Source of the DNA: JAYEIA01 sp964472505
GTDB taxonomy: Bacteria > Bacteroidota > Bacteroidia > Bacteroidales > JAADGE01
Direction: 5' to 3'
DNA length: 32,290 bases
NCBI GenBank assembly: GCA_964472505.1
Contig: CAYYQW010000044.1
Location: 1 to 32,290, forward strand
Shown here: positions 1 through 6,444 of the stretch, piece by piece
How positions within the stretch are numbered: position 1 is the stretch's first letter
Layout: the number at the start of each line of letters is the position of its first letter
Position numbers and translations under genes: made by a program
The notes under the pieces: model-generated
What the model was told of the DNA's origin: nothing
What the model saw: only the letters and a program-made list of their open reading frames with translations
Database searches by the model: none

Positions 1-266
1 TCATCTAAATGCTGCATAATAAATTCAACGGTAGGCACATATCCCCTTACCAATATTTTTTCATTGATAATTAAAGCCGGCAAAATCCAAGTTCGGTATT
101 TGAGCATTTCATTCAGCGAATCCACAATCCGGATATCAACATCCGCATCGGAACGATTGACGGCTTCTTCTGCATTGGCAATAAGGCGTTTGCATTTTCG
201 GCATTTGCGCCCCGGACAAAGTAATTTTATGGTTATTTTTTCTGCCACAGCTTTAATTTGAGTCAT
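1..266 (-). CDS. Small thioredoxin-like protein with Cys-rich motif (partial, 3' end outside window)
   Basis: The reading frame opens with ATG at 266 and stays open to the window edge, giving 88 complete codons with no stop. The N-terminal half has a beta strand followed by CPGRKCRKC (three cysteines, CPxxxCxxC) and a helix. Further on comes a W-I-L-P-A-L-I-I-N stretch, the cis-proline and following strand of a thioredoxin fold, and then a V-R-G-Y turn. This matches the small redox-active disulfide / thioredoxin_3 family in outline, although the active site is expanded from the usual CPxC. It is the last visible gene of the minus-strand arsenic cluster, 32 bp after another small thioredoxin-like gene, so a redox role beside the permeases is plausible. 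The start codon lies inside a 34-bp repeat, so the 5' end was shaped by that duplication. No other in-frame ATG precedes the cysteine motif. Confidence 0.7.
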   Translation of the reverse strand, partial: MTQIKAVAEKITIKLLCPGRKCRKCKRLIANAEEAVNRSDADVDIRIVDSLNEMLKYRTWILPALIINEKILVRGYVPTVEFIMQHLD

Positions 267-290
267 CGTGCCACGATTATCGCGGCACGA
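257..290. repeat. 34-bp repeat, copy 1 (with hairpin)
   Basis: This copy shares its first 21 bases exactly with 580-613 and about 30 of 34 overall. It contains a perfect 7-bp hairpin, TCGTGCC (267-273) with GGCACGA (284-290). It overlaps the start codon of the partial gene at 1-266 and fills the gap to the previous gene. Confidence 0.8.
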
Positions 291-298
291 GTTTCACG

Positions 299-544
299 CT
301 AATTATTAGCTTCTTTTTTCAGCCAATTTGCTAAAGTACTTTTCACGGGAATTTTTCCCTGCGATAATACTTTTCCGTTTACGACCAATCCGGGTGTCAT
401 CATTACACCGTAATCGGCAAATTTGTTCATGTCGGTAACTTTTTCAATTTGAGCATCTAAATTGTTTTCATTTACCACTTCTTTACAGGTTTCTTCCAAT
501 CGAATACAATTGGGACAACCGGTTCCGAGAATTTTGATATCCAT
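299..544 (-). CDS. Small thioredoxin-family redox-active disulfide protein
   Basis: This is an 81-residue cytoplasmic protein with ATG at 544. It starts M-D-I-K-I-L-G-T-G and has the active-site motif CPNC at residues 10-13, a glutamate-rich helix, and MMTPGLVVNGKV near residue 49, which is the cis-proline strand of the fold. That is the layout of the MTH895-like small thioredoxins (thioredoxin_3 family). It is a close paralogue of the 79-residue protein at 4810-5049: both begin M-D-I-K-I-L-G-T-G-C-P and share the TPGLV motif. It follows the ArsP-type permease by 122 bp, and that gap holds two short repeats. In arsenic clusters such proteins are thought to provide thiol-disulfide exchange; the true partner cannot be read from the sequence. 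Confidence 0.85.
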   Translation of the reverse strand: MDIKILGTGCPNCIRLEETCKEVVNENNLDAQIEKVTDMNKFADYGVMMTPGLVVNGKVLSQGKIPVKSTLANWLKKEANN

Positions 545-579
545 AATGTATTGTTTTATTGGTTAATAATTTTAAATTT

Positions 580-613
580 TTTGAGTCATCGTGCCACGAT
601 AATCACAGCACAA
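580..613. repeat. 34-bp repeat, copy 2
   Basis: Second copy of the element at 257-290, same orientation. The first 21 bases are identical, and the remaining 13 carry four substitutions that break the hairpin arm. It lies 36 bp upstream of the thioredoxin-like gene starting at 544. Confidence 0.8.
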
Positions 614-630
614 TTTTCATATTGTAATTT

Positions 631-663
631 GACGTTTTGAAGTCCTCCGGACGTTCAAAAGTC
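631..663. repeat. Short interspersed hairpin repeat (copy in ars cluster)
   Basis: A 33-bp imperfect palindrome, GACGTTTTGAAGTCC then a short loop then GGACGTTCAAAAGTC, which can fold with one bulge on each side. The same element, differing by one inserted base, is at 7695-7728. Its two half-motifs recur in swapped order at 6107-6145. It sits right after the permease stop codon and has no coding role. Confidence 0.8.
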
Positions 664-666
664 GAT

Positions 667-1986
667 TTAGAACATACTTCCGTATAACAAGCCCGATGCG
701 GTGGCCATAATCACTACCAAAATCAGATAGACCAATGTTTTTTGATTACCGATAACACCTCTTATTACCAGCAAATTAGGCAACGACAAAGACGGGCCGG
801 CGAGCAATAATGCCAAGGCCGGGCCTTTTCCCATGCCGGCTGCCATAAGGCCTTGTAAAATAGGCACTTCGGTTAATGTTGCGAAATACATGAACGCGCC
901 TACTATGGATGCAAAAAAGTTTGAAAACAGCGAGTTGCCGCCTACTAAACCGGTTATCCATTCATTGGGTATAATACCGGCCATGGCCGTATCGTCGTGT
1001 GTGGAACCGAGCAAAAAACCGGCCGCTAACACACCAATAGCCAGCAAAGGCATAATCTGTTTTGTGAAATCCCAAGTGGCAATGGTCCACTCTTTATTAT
1101 CGGGGTCGCGTTTATCAATAAGCGTAATTACTGCTAAACCGGCAATTCCCACGACCATGGGCACCAGCGGCGATTCGAATAAAAAAGCCGAGCCGGCCGT
1201 TACTATGGCGGCAGCGGCCACATGTTCCCATTTTATTTTCAGAATAGCAATTAAGGAATAAACCAAAACAAGCGAAAGTGCCCCGGTGATATACCATTTA
1301 TTTGCCCAAAGCCAATACCAGCCGCCTTCGGTTACACCTTTGGCCGGTGCGCCCCAGTTGGCAAATACCAAAATGGCCACAAGCGTAAAAAAGTGCAGAG
1401 ATGTTTGCCACAAAGGCCGCTTTTCGGGTACATCCGGAAAACTTAGTTGTTCTTCTTTCTTAGCTCTTTCTTCTTTACGATAAATAAAAGACATGGCCAA
1501 GCCAATGACAACCGCAAAAACCACGGCTCCGATAATTCTGGCTACGCCCATTTCAAAACCGAGAATCCGAGCCGTAAGTATAATGGCCAAAATATTAATG
1601 GCCGGCCCGGAATACAAAAACGCAATGGCCGGTCCTAAACCTGCGCCGCGTTTATGAATGCTCGAAAATAAGGGCAAAATGGTGCAACTGCATACCGCCA
1701 AAATGGTTCCGGAAACGGAAGCCACGGAATAAGCCACCCATTTTTTAGCTTTGGCTCCAAAATATTTCATTACCGCGCCCTGACTCACAAAAACGGCAAT
1801 AACGCCGGCAATATAAAAAGCCGGCAACAAACACAGTATTACGTGCTCCCGGGCATACCATTTCGACAGGTCGAACATAGCCATAATGGCTTCTTTAAAC
1901 CGAGCACTCTCAATCGGCATGAAATAAGCAAACACAAATATTACTATTATCCAAGCCAGTATTCTTATTTCTTTTTTCCAACTCAT
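667..1986 (-). CDS. ArsP/SO_0444-type permease (PF03773 family)
   Basis: A 439-residue polytopic inner-membrane protein with about ten predicted membrane segments. A cytoplasmic charged loop (KEERAKKEEQ) near the middle separates two homologous halves, each with a G-P-A or G-P-S signature (SGPAINILA and AGPSLSLPNL). A conserved C-S-C-T motif at residues 99-102 is typical of the PF03773 permease family, which includes ArsP, an exporter of trivalent organoarsenicals, and the SO_0444 Cu/Zn efflux group. Its place in an arsR-controlled cluster favours arsenical efflux, but the substrate is inferred. A palindromic operator at 2003-2026, 17 bp upstream of the ATG, matches the one before arsR, so it probably has its own ArsR-controlled promoter despite following arsG. 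Confidence 0.85.
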   Translation of the reverse strand: MSWKKEIRILAWIIVIFVFAYFMPIESARFKEAIMAMFDLSKWYAREHVILCLLPAFYIAGVIAVFVSQGAVMKYFGAKAKKWVAYSVASVSGTILAVCSCTILPLFSSIHKRGAGLGPAIAFLYSGPAINILAIILTARILGFEMGVARIIGAVVFAVVIGLAMSFIYRKEERAKKEEQLSFPDVPEKRPLWQTSLHFFTLVAILVFANWGAPAKGVTEGGWYWLWANKWYITGALSLVLVYSLIAILKIKWEHVAAAAIVTAGSAFLFESPLVPMVVGIAGLAVITLIDKRDPDNKEWTIATWDFTKQIMPLLAIGVLAAGFLLGSTHDDTAMAGIIPNEWITGLVGGNSLFSNFFASIVGAFMYFATLTEVPILQGLMAAGMGKGPALALLLAGPSLSLPNLLVIRGVIGNQKTLVYLILVVIMATASGLLYGSMF

Positions 1987-2002
1987 TCTTTCTTACATTT
2001 TT

Positions 2003-2026
2003 ATATTTCGTAATTTTGCGAAATAT
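2003..2026. promoter_or_regulatory. Putative ArsR operator upstream of permease
   Basis: Perfect inverted repeat ATATTTCG-N8-CGAAATAT, 17 bp upstream of the permease start codon at 1986. Reading this plus-strand site against the minus strand of 6024-6001 upstream of arsR, 21 of 24 positions agree. Symmetric AT-rich sites of this size near the promoter are usual for ArsR-family repressors. Assignment to ArsR is inferred from the shared site. Confidence 0.7.
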
Positions 2027-2079
2027 TGGTTTAAAAAATTTTTAATTACTGTTTTTTTTAACGATGCATTTTGCCGATA

Positions 2080-2162
2080 CCGGCTTCGACAAGCTCAGCC
2101 TCCGAACACCTCCGTAGGCTGAGCCCTTCGACTGCTGCTCAGGAACCGCTTGTCGAAGCCGG
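2080..2162. repeat. REP-like nested hairpin repeat
   Basis: The outer arms 2080-2094 (CCGGCTTCGACAAGC) and 2148-2162 form a perfect 15-bp stem. Inside, GCTCAGCCT (2093-2101) pairs with AGGCTGAGC (2116-2124), giving a branched fold. The remaining part, 2125-2147, is the reverse complement of a 23-bp motif found at 6768-6790 (22 of 23 bases) and at 7618-7640. A degraded relative, with TTCGACAA and TTGTCGAA arms, follows at about 2190-2225. It fills the gap between arsG and the permease. Confidence 0.8.
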
Positions 2163-2255
2163 GGATTCCTATTGCATGCAGATTATTCGCCTTCGACAAG
2201 TGGCTGTTGAGCTTTTGTCGAAATACTCAGGCTCCGGATAAGCGGATTTATCATA

Positions 2256-2960
2256 CTATTGCAAATAAATAATATAGATATAATAAATACCCACAATAAT
2301 AAATACTACGGCAATAACTCTCCTAAACCATATTTCAAAAGTTTTCAGATTATTATACAAATTTCCCACACCTGCCACGGTATATGCCAGCAGCCAAGCA
2401 AAAATAATGACGGGAATACCGGTAGCAAAAGCAAACACCACGGGCAAATAAAGGCCGGATGCGCTTGCTATGGTCATGGGTATGAGCATGCCGAAATACA
2501 ACACGCCGCTGTACGGGCAAAATGCCAGCGCGAATATCACGCCCAACAAAAACACATCCCAATAAGTATGCTTCGATTTCTTCTGAAATTTTTCCGTAAG
2601 ACTGCCAAATCCGGGAAATTTAATTTTTATGATGTCCAGCATCAAAATACCGATTAGTATCAATAAAGGCCCGAGAATTTTTTCTCCGTATCTCTGAAAA
2701 ACGGAAGAAATTTCGAATTGGTCGGCCCCGATATATATGATAAGAGCCAAAGCGGTATATGCGAAAGCGCGCCCGAGTGTATAAATCAAACCGCTGATAA
2801 ATACCCGGCGTTTGTCTTCCAAATCTTTACTGATAAAGCCTATGGCGGTAATATTGGTAGCCAAAGGACAAGGACTTATAGCTGTCATCAAACCTAATAC
2901 AAAGGCCGTAACGATTGGTAACGAGCTGTCGCTCATTAGATTGGTTAAAAATTCTTCCAT
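2256..2960 (-). CDS. arsG: ArsG-like permease (CcdA/DsbD-type membrane protein)
   Basis: A 234-residue protein with six or seven predicted membrane segments. Two short cysteine-proline motifs, S-P-C-P-L-A-T-N near residue 29 and F-C-P-Y-S-G-V-L around the middle of the protein, are the paired features of the CcdA/DsbD transmembrane family. Downstream of an ArsF-like gene, this fits the ArsG branch described in arsEFG operons, where ArsG is the efflux permease for aminoaryl arsenicals formed from nitroaryl arsenicals such as roxarsone. An ordinary CcdA-like thiol-disulfide carrier is the alternative, and the neighbouring small thioredoxins would suit that too. In this genome the gene is separated from arsF by an inserted ATPase gene (3077-4246). 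Confidence 0.75.
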   Translation of the reverse strand: MEEFLTNLMSDSSLPIVTAFVLGLMTAISPCPLATNITAIGFISKDLEDKRRVFISGLIYTLGRAFAYTALALIIYIGADQFEISSVFQRYGEKILGPLLILIGILMLDIIKIKFPGFGSLTEKFQKKSKHTYWDVFLLGVIFALAFCPYSGVLYFGMLIPMTIASASGLYLPVVFAFATGIPVIIFAWLLAYTVAGVGNLYNNLKTFEIWFRRVIAVVFIIVGIYYIYIIYLQ

Positions 2961-3076
2961 TGTATAAAATTTTGTTTAAATCCGGTATATGTATTAAAAC
3001 TAATCCCCTTTTTGCTTCCGAATATACCACGGAAACGGGTGTTTTCCGGCGGATACTGCCGTTTTTCTTTCTTCTT

Positions 3077-4246
3077 TCAGTAATTTAATCCAAAAGCCCA
3101 AAGCGGAAGCACATTAAGGTAACCAAATTCAATATCATCTTTTACCACAAATGAATTATTATCGTTCTCTATTTGATTTTGTTGTTTGCTTTTTCCGCCC
3201 ACTTCAAACGTATAAGCATCAATAACAAAATCAGCTTTTTTTGAAGAAATTACTTCATTGTTTACCTGCATTTGGTTGTAGAAAAAAGTTTCTCGTATAT
3301 TTCCAATATTTGCTTTTTCGCCCACCAGATTAAAAACAATATTGGTATTATCTAAATACACCTTATCAACTTTTCCTAATCCGCGAATATCTGATGTTTC
3401 GTTGCGTAGTTGTGCAATTAGACCTGCTTTTTCCATATATGAAAAATAATCGTCTAAAGAATTTCGACTCACATTAATTATTTCTGATATTTTAGAAAAA
3501 TTGGGCTTGAACGGTACACTTTCTGCAATAACGGAAAGCAATCGTTTCAGCTTGCGACTTGTTCCGACGTTTAGTTTTGCATATTGCGGAATATCTGTTT
3601 CTAATGTTTGTACAATAATTTGCCCTAAACGTAAATTCATTTCATTTTCAATTCCGAAAGGATAATATCCGCGTTTCAAAAAATCATTAAATAATGGAAG
3701 CGGATGTTTAATATTTGTAAGTTCTACTTCGTTATTGATAATTTGTTTTAACGAATAAACTTCCGTTTCGTAATTATGAAAAAATTTCAAATATTCACGA
3801 AATGACAGTCCTTGTAATTTATAGATTATGGCACGACGACTTAAATCGGCAGAACCTTTTAGTATATCAAGTATTGAAGAACCGGTGAATATGACCTTTA
3901 ATTCAGGAAATGAATCGTAAATATTTTTCAACTCACGAGACCAGTCTGTGTATTTATGAATTTCATCAATGAACAAGAATTGTCCTGCATTTTTATAAAA
4001 GTCATCAGCTATGTCAATAAGCCTGTTTTCACTAAAGTACATATCATCTGCCGATACATATAATGCCTTTTTGCTGTCTAAATTTTTCTTTATATGCTGC
4101 AGAATCATTGTTGTTTTACCAACACCGCGTGCTCCGATAATCCCAATCATTCGGCTATCCCACGACACTTTGTCGTATAAATAACGTGTAAAGTCTGTTG
4201 GCGTATTTTGTAAAAGCGTTTCAAATTTCTGATAAAGTGTTTTCAT
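3077..4246 (-). CDS. AAA_14/DUF4143-type P-loop ATPase interrupting the ars cluster
   Basis: A 389-residue protein with ATG at 4246; an upstream in-frame TTG at 4255 is less likely. The Walker A motif GARGVGKTT is at residues 38-46 and the Walker B motif FLFIDEIHKY at about 90-99. A G-S-S sensor-like motif follows (FTGSS), then a winged-helix-like part and the nuclease-fold-like DUF4143 region with a typical ending (L-P-L-W-A-F-G). Such ATPases are common, mobile and poorly characterised in Bacteroidota genomes, and no partner is known. The gene has its own control region, a -7 box plus palindrome and direct repeat at 4270-4336, so it looks like an independent cassette placed between arsF and arsG rather than an ars gene. 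Full length, no frameshift seen. Confidence 0.85.
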   Translation of the reverse strand: MKTLYQKFETLLQNTPTDFTRYLYDKVSWDSRMIGIIGARGVGKTTMILQHIKKNLDSKKALYVSADDMYFSENRLIDIADDFYKNAGQFLFIDEIHKYTDWSRELKNIYDSFPELKVIFTGSSILDILKGSADLSRRAIIYKLQGLSFREYLKFFHNYETEVYSLKQIINNEVELTNIKHPLPLFNDFLKRGYYPFGIENEMNLRLGQIIVQTLETDIPQYAKLNVGTSRKLKRLLSVIAESVPFKPNFSKISEIINVSRNSLDDYFSYMEKAGLIAQLRNETSDIRGLGKVDKVYLDNTNIVFNLVGEKANIGNIRETFFYNQMQVNNEVISSKKADFVIDAYTFEVGGKSKQQNQIENDNNSFVVKDDIEFGYLNVLPLWAFGLNY

Positions 4247-4269
4247 CTGCTTCAATAAAAAAGTTTTTA

Positions 4270-4336
4270 CAAAAATACAAATTGCACAACAAAATCAACA
4301 ATTATTCTTGAAATTGCACAACAAAATGTGCAATTT
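4270..4336 (-). promoter_or_regulatory. Promoter and repeated operator of the ATPase gene
   Basis: Read on the minus strand, TATTTTTG (4277-4270) matches the Bacteroidota -7 element, with a TTG 18 bp upstream. A 17-bp direct repeat, AAATTGCACAACAAAAT, is present exactly at 4279-4295 and 4311-4327. The second copy continues into GTGCAATTT (4328-4336), giving a perfect 9-bp palindrome with an 8-base spacer (4311-4336). The copies are offset by 32 bp, close to three helical turns, as for cooperative repressor binding on one DNA face. The regulator is unknown. Confidence 0.65.
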
Positions 4337-4356
4337 GAATTAAGCACCGTTTTAAT

Positions 4357-4776
4357 CTACAAAAGCGGGTCTGTTTTTTCTTTAATAATTTGCTTAAACT
4401 TATCGGGCATACGCGAAGCATACATAAAGCCTTCGTTGGTAATATTAATTTTCGTGTCTCCGCCGACGATTAATAATGTTTGCCCGCTAACACCTAATTC
4501 ATTAGCTTTCTTTTCCCCTTCGGGTTTTTCAAGATTGTACGCTTTGAAAGTTACTTTGTCGCCGTAGAGTTCGTTTACGGTATTTTTGCTTTGTTCTTCT
4601 ACATTTTTACAAGTCATACATCGGCGGCTGTAATGAAAATAATAAACGCTTACCGTTTTGGCTTTAGAAATGCCTTTTTCGCCACTGCTCGTAGCTTGCC
4701 CGGTGCAAGAGAAATTGCCAAAGCTTAAGAAAAGCAGAAAAAAACCTACGATTTTTATTGAATTTAAAATAGTCAT
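4357..4776 (-). CDS. arsF: ArsF-family thioredoxin-like exported protein
   Basis: A 139-residue protein with a hydrophobic N-terminal signal segment (residues 6-22). A thioredoxin-like domain follows, with YYFHYSRRCMTC, i.e. Cys53 and Cys56 as CMTC, a K-A-Y-N-L-E strand, and GVSGQTLLIVGGD, which has the shape of the strand after the cis-proline position. This matches the ArsF family of arsEFG operons, annotated as a nitrophenyl-compound nitroreductase subunit that acts with ArsE to reduce nitroaryl arsenicals before ArsG exports the product. The assignment rests on the CMTC motif plus arsC, an ArsE-like gene and ArsG in the same cluster. The signal segment suggests a periplasmic or membrane-anchored location. 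It starts 33 bp after the ArsE-like gene and probably shares its transcript. Confidence 0.75.
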   Translation of the reverse strand: MTILNSIKIVGFFLLFLSFGNFSCTGQATSSGEKGISKAKTVSVYYFHYSRRCMTCKNVEEQSKNTVNELYGDKVTFKAYNLEKPEGEKKANELGVSGQTLLIVGGDTKINITNEGFMYASRMPDKFKQIIKEKTDPLL

Positions 4777-4809
4777 GATTCTTTTTTTTAGAGTTATAAA
4801 AAGCTGTAT

Positions 4810-5049
4810 TTACTTATTGTCGTTCAAAATTTTTTCTAATTCAGTTTTGGAAGGTAAGCGTCCGGAAAACACCACTTTTTCATTAATAACCAAGCCGGGC
4901 GTTTTCATAACGCCGTATTGCATAATCTTCATAATGTCTTCTTCTTTGCTCAGATTAGCTTCTATACCCGATGTCTCAAGGGTTTCTTTTGTAAGTTTTT
5001 CAAGTGATTTGCACTTGGGGCAACCGGTGCCGAGAATTTTAATGTCCAT
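4810..5049 (-). CDS. Small thioredoxin-like protein, probable ArsE
   Basis: A 79-residue cytoplasmic protein with ATG at 5049. The active-site motif is CPKC at residues 10-13 and the cis-proline region is MKTPGLVINEKV. It is a paralogue of the protein at 299-544. In arsEFG operons the gene before arsF encodes a small redox-active disulfide protein (ArsE), and this gene is in exactly that place, 33 bp upstream of arsF. An alternative or additional role is as a reductant for the thioredoxin-coupled arsenate reductase upstream. Sequence alone cannot separate the two. Confidence 0.75.
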   Translation of the reverse strand: MDIKILGTGCPKCKSLEKLTKETLETSGIEANLSKEEDIMKIMQYGVMKTPGLVINEKVVFSGRLPSKTELEKILNDNK

Positions 5050-5111
5050 AATGTCATGTTTTATTTATTATTATCTAAAAATTGAATTTTTCGGCATTTT
5101 GAATCAATCAA

Positions 5112-5161
5112 TCCCCCTAACCCCTTCCGAAATAATCGGAACAGGCATTTTCTAAGGGGGA
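5112..5161. repeat. Intergenic two-stem hairpin element
   Basis: Outer arms TCCCCCT (5112-5118) and AGGGGGA (5155-5161) enclose an inner 6-bp stem, TTCCGA (5125-5130) with TCGGAA (5136-5141). It lies in the 176-bp gap between arsC and the ArsE-like gene. Lacking a U-run it is not a classical terminator; it may stabilise or process the arsRC message. Confidence 0.55.
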
Positions 5162-5225
5162 AACGCATATTTAATCAATTTGCTGTAATTTTGATTTTTA
5201 CAGTATCCATGCGCTTAGTTCAATT

Positions 5226-5651
5226 TTATAATTTCGGTTTGATTTCTTCTTCATAAAACTTAAAAAAATCTCGTTTTATTTCATCACGTATCCTGCGGAA
5301 TTCCGATAAAATAAAATTGTTACTGCCGGTTACTTCGGCCGGGTCTTCAAAGCCTATGTGCAGTCGGTGCTGAACATCGCCCGTAAATACCGGACAGCTC
5401 TCTTTGGCTCCGTCGCAAACCGTGATTACATAATCAAATGCCTTATCCAAATAGGCATTTACTGATTCGGGTTTATGTGCGCTTAAATCCAAGCCTTCTT
5501 CTTTCATTACTTCAATCGCTTTGGGATGCACTTGGCTGCTTGGCGATGTGCCGGCAGAATATACTTCCAAACGCTTATCGAAATTCCTGATAAAGGCTTC
5601 CGCCATTTGACTGCGACAACTGTTTCCGGTACACAGAATGAGTATTTTCAT
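5226..5651 (-). CDS. arsC: Arsenate reductase, thioredoxin-coupled (low-molecular-weight phosphatase fold)
   Basis: A 141-residue enzyme reducing arsenate to arsenite in the cytoplasm. The phosphatase P-loop is C7-T-G-N-S-C-R13-S, and the resolving cysteines Cys79 (VITVCDG) and Cys86 (KESCPVF) keep the spacing of Cys10/Cys82/Cys89 in Staphylococcus aureus ArsC, which hands its disulfide to thioredoxin. An E-D-P-A-E loop carries the expected acidic residue. The frame is open upstream to 5729, but the P-loop must sit at the N-terminus, so ATG 5651 is the start. It follows arsR by 13 bp. The adjacent small thioredoxin-like proteins may supply electrons (inference). Confidence 0.93.
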   Translation of the reverse strand: MKILILCTGNSCRSQMAEAFIRNFDKRLEVYSAGTSPSSQVHPKAIEVMKEEGLDLSAHKPESVNAYLDKAFDYVITVCDGAKESCPVFTGDVQHRLHIGFEDPAEVTGSNNFILSEFRRIRDEIKRDFFKFYEEEIKPKL

Positions 5652-5664
5652 GATTTGTTTTCTT

Positions 5665-5979
5665 TTATAATGATTTATTCTGTTCAAATAATTCTTCAAA
5701 CAAGATTTTGGCTTCTTCCCATTTTTCACGGTTCAAACAATACTTTATGTATGGCGGCTCCACCTCGCCCTGAATCAGGCCGGAGTGTTTCAATTCTTTC
5801 AGATGTCGCGAAAGCGTGGAACGCCCCACGGGCAATTCATCCACCAAATCGCCGCTGTAGCAGCAGGCATTCATTTTAGAAAGTTTGCGTAAAATATATA
5901 CTCGAACCGGATGCGCCATGACTTTGGATAGTTTGGCCATTTCTCTTATATCTGCCGACAGCTCAATTTTTTCTTTCAT
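5665..5979 (-). CDS. arsR: ArsR-family transcriptional repressor
   Basis: A 104-residue winged-helix repressor beginning at ATG 5979. The helix-turn-helix runs through about residues 42-62 (SGDLVDELPVGRSTLSRHLK), followed by the wing (GLIQGEVEPPYIKYCL). Vicinal cysteines Cys39-Cys40, just before the recognition region, and Cys81 in the wing are candidate As(III)/Sb(III) ligands; the arrangement differs from the ELCVCDL box of the E. coli protein. It heads the minus-strand ars unit. A symmetric site at 6001-6024 upstream recurs before the permease, consistent with autoregulation plus control of a second unit. An in-frame extension to 6279 was rejected because it is low-complexity and passes through the promoter. 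Confidence 0.92.
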   Translation of the reverse strand: MKEKIELSADIREMAKLSKVMAHPVRVYILRKLSKMNACCYSGDLVDELPVGRSTLSRHLKELKHSGLIQGEVEPPYIKYCLNREKWEEAKILFEELFEQNKSL

Positions 5980-6000
5980 ATCTGAAAATATTCTTGTTTG

Positions 6001-6024
6001 ATATTTCGCAAAATAACGAAACGT
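6001..6024. promoter_or_regulatory. Putative ArsR operator upstream of arsR
   Basis: ATATTTCG-N8-CGAAACGT, an imperfect inverted repeat 22 bp upstream of the arsR start codon. It matches the perfect palindrome at 2003-2026 at 21 of 24 positions when read on the minus strand. It lies between the candidate -7 box (6048-6055) and the start codon, where bound repressor would block transcription. Confidence 0.7.
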
Positions 6025-6047
6025 TTTCTGAACAAACAAATTTTTTG

Positions 6048-6055
6048 CAAATTTA
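6048..6055 (-). promoter_or_regulatory. Candidate -7 element for arsR
   Basis: TAAATTTG on the minus strand matches the Bacteroidota TAnnTTTG element and lies 69 bp upstream of the arsR ATG. No clear -33 TTTG was found at the usual spacing. Confidence 0.5.
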
Positions 6056-6106
6056 TTATACAGATTCAGATAAAATTTATACTTATTGCGATACGAAACC
6101 GCGGAA

Positions 6107-6145
6107 AACACTTCAAAACGTCCGACGGACTTTTGAACGTGTGGG
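6107..6145. repeat. Short interspersed hairpin repeat (short form)
   Basis: CACTTCAAAACGTCCGACGG followed directly by ACTTTTGAACGTGTG. It is the short form of the 95-bp elements at 6746 and 7596, lacking the internal 27 bp that those carry after CGTCCGACGG. The two arms can form an imperfect hairpin. It lies in the 258-bp divergent gap between arsR and the toxin-antitoxin pair, which otherwise holds only promoter sites. Confidence 0.75.
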
Positions 6146-6207
6146 CAAATTGTAAGACAAAATAAGAAATTCCCATATTTTGAAACTGCAATGTAAAAAA
6201 AATCACT

Positions 6208-6215
6208 TAACTTTG
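6208..6215 (+). promoter_or_regulatory. Candidate -7 element for toxin-antitoxin operon
   Basis: TAACTTTG matches TAnnTTTG, 22 bp upstream of the antitoxin ATG at 6238. A small inverted repeat, CTTT-N5-AAAG, overlaps it (6211-6223) and could be part of an autoregulatory operator. A TTTG lies 25 bp upstream, longer than the usual spacing. Confidence 0.5.
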
Positions 6216-6237
6216 TATTAAAGCTAAATACGGAAAA

Positions 6238-6444
6238 ATGAAAATGATATATTTTAAAATTACAGAAAACGGAGAACAAGCCGCAGCTTTTACGGAATAT
6301 ATTAAAAAGTTACCCTTTGTCGAAATTATCGACTCAGAGAAAATACCTAATGAAATAACCATAGAAGCAATGCGAGAAGCCCGAAACGGACAAGTTGAAG
6401 AAGCCGAAAACGTTGAAGACTTAATTAACAAACTGAATGACTGA
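6238..6444 (+). CDS. Putative type II antitoxin
   Basis: A 68-residue acidic protein with no match I can name by motif. It is called as an antitoxin because its stop codon overlaps by one base (TGATG) the start of a YafQ/RelE-type toxin, and because of its layout: a short ordered N-terminal part and a long charged helix (about residues 43-66, E-A-M-R-E-A-R-N-G-Q-V-E-E-A-E) of the kind that wraps a RelE-fold toxin. An ATG at 6244 is an alternative start two codons in. Such antitoxins usually repress their own operon. Confidence 0.7.
   Translation: MKMIYFKITENGEQAAAFTEYIKKLPFVEIIDSEKIPNEITIEAMREARNGQVEEAENVEDLINKLND

Noticed and set aside
833..1261. Plus-strand open frame within the permease gene
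   Set aside because: Antisense to a clear multi-pass membrane protein; composition is that of a shadow frame.
4247..4255. TTG start for the DUF4143 ATPase
   Set aside because: An ATG three codons later gives a normal start and all motifs.
5980..6279. N-terminal extension of ArsR
   Set aside because: Low-complexity residues that run through the operator, promoter box and a repeat; normal ArsR length is reached from ATG 5979.
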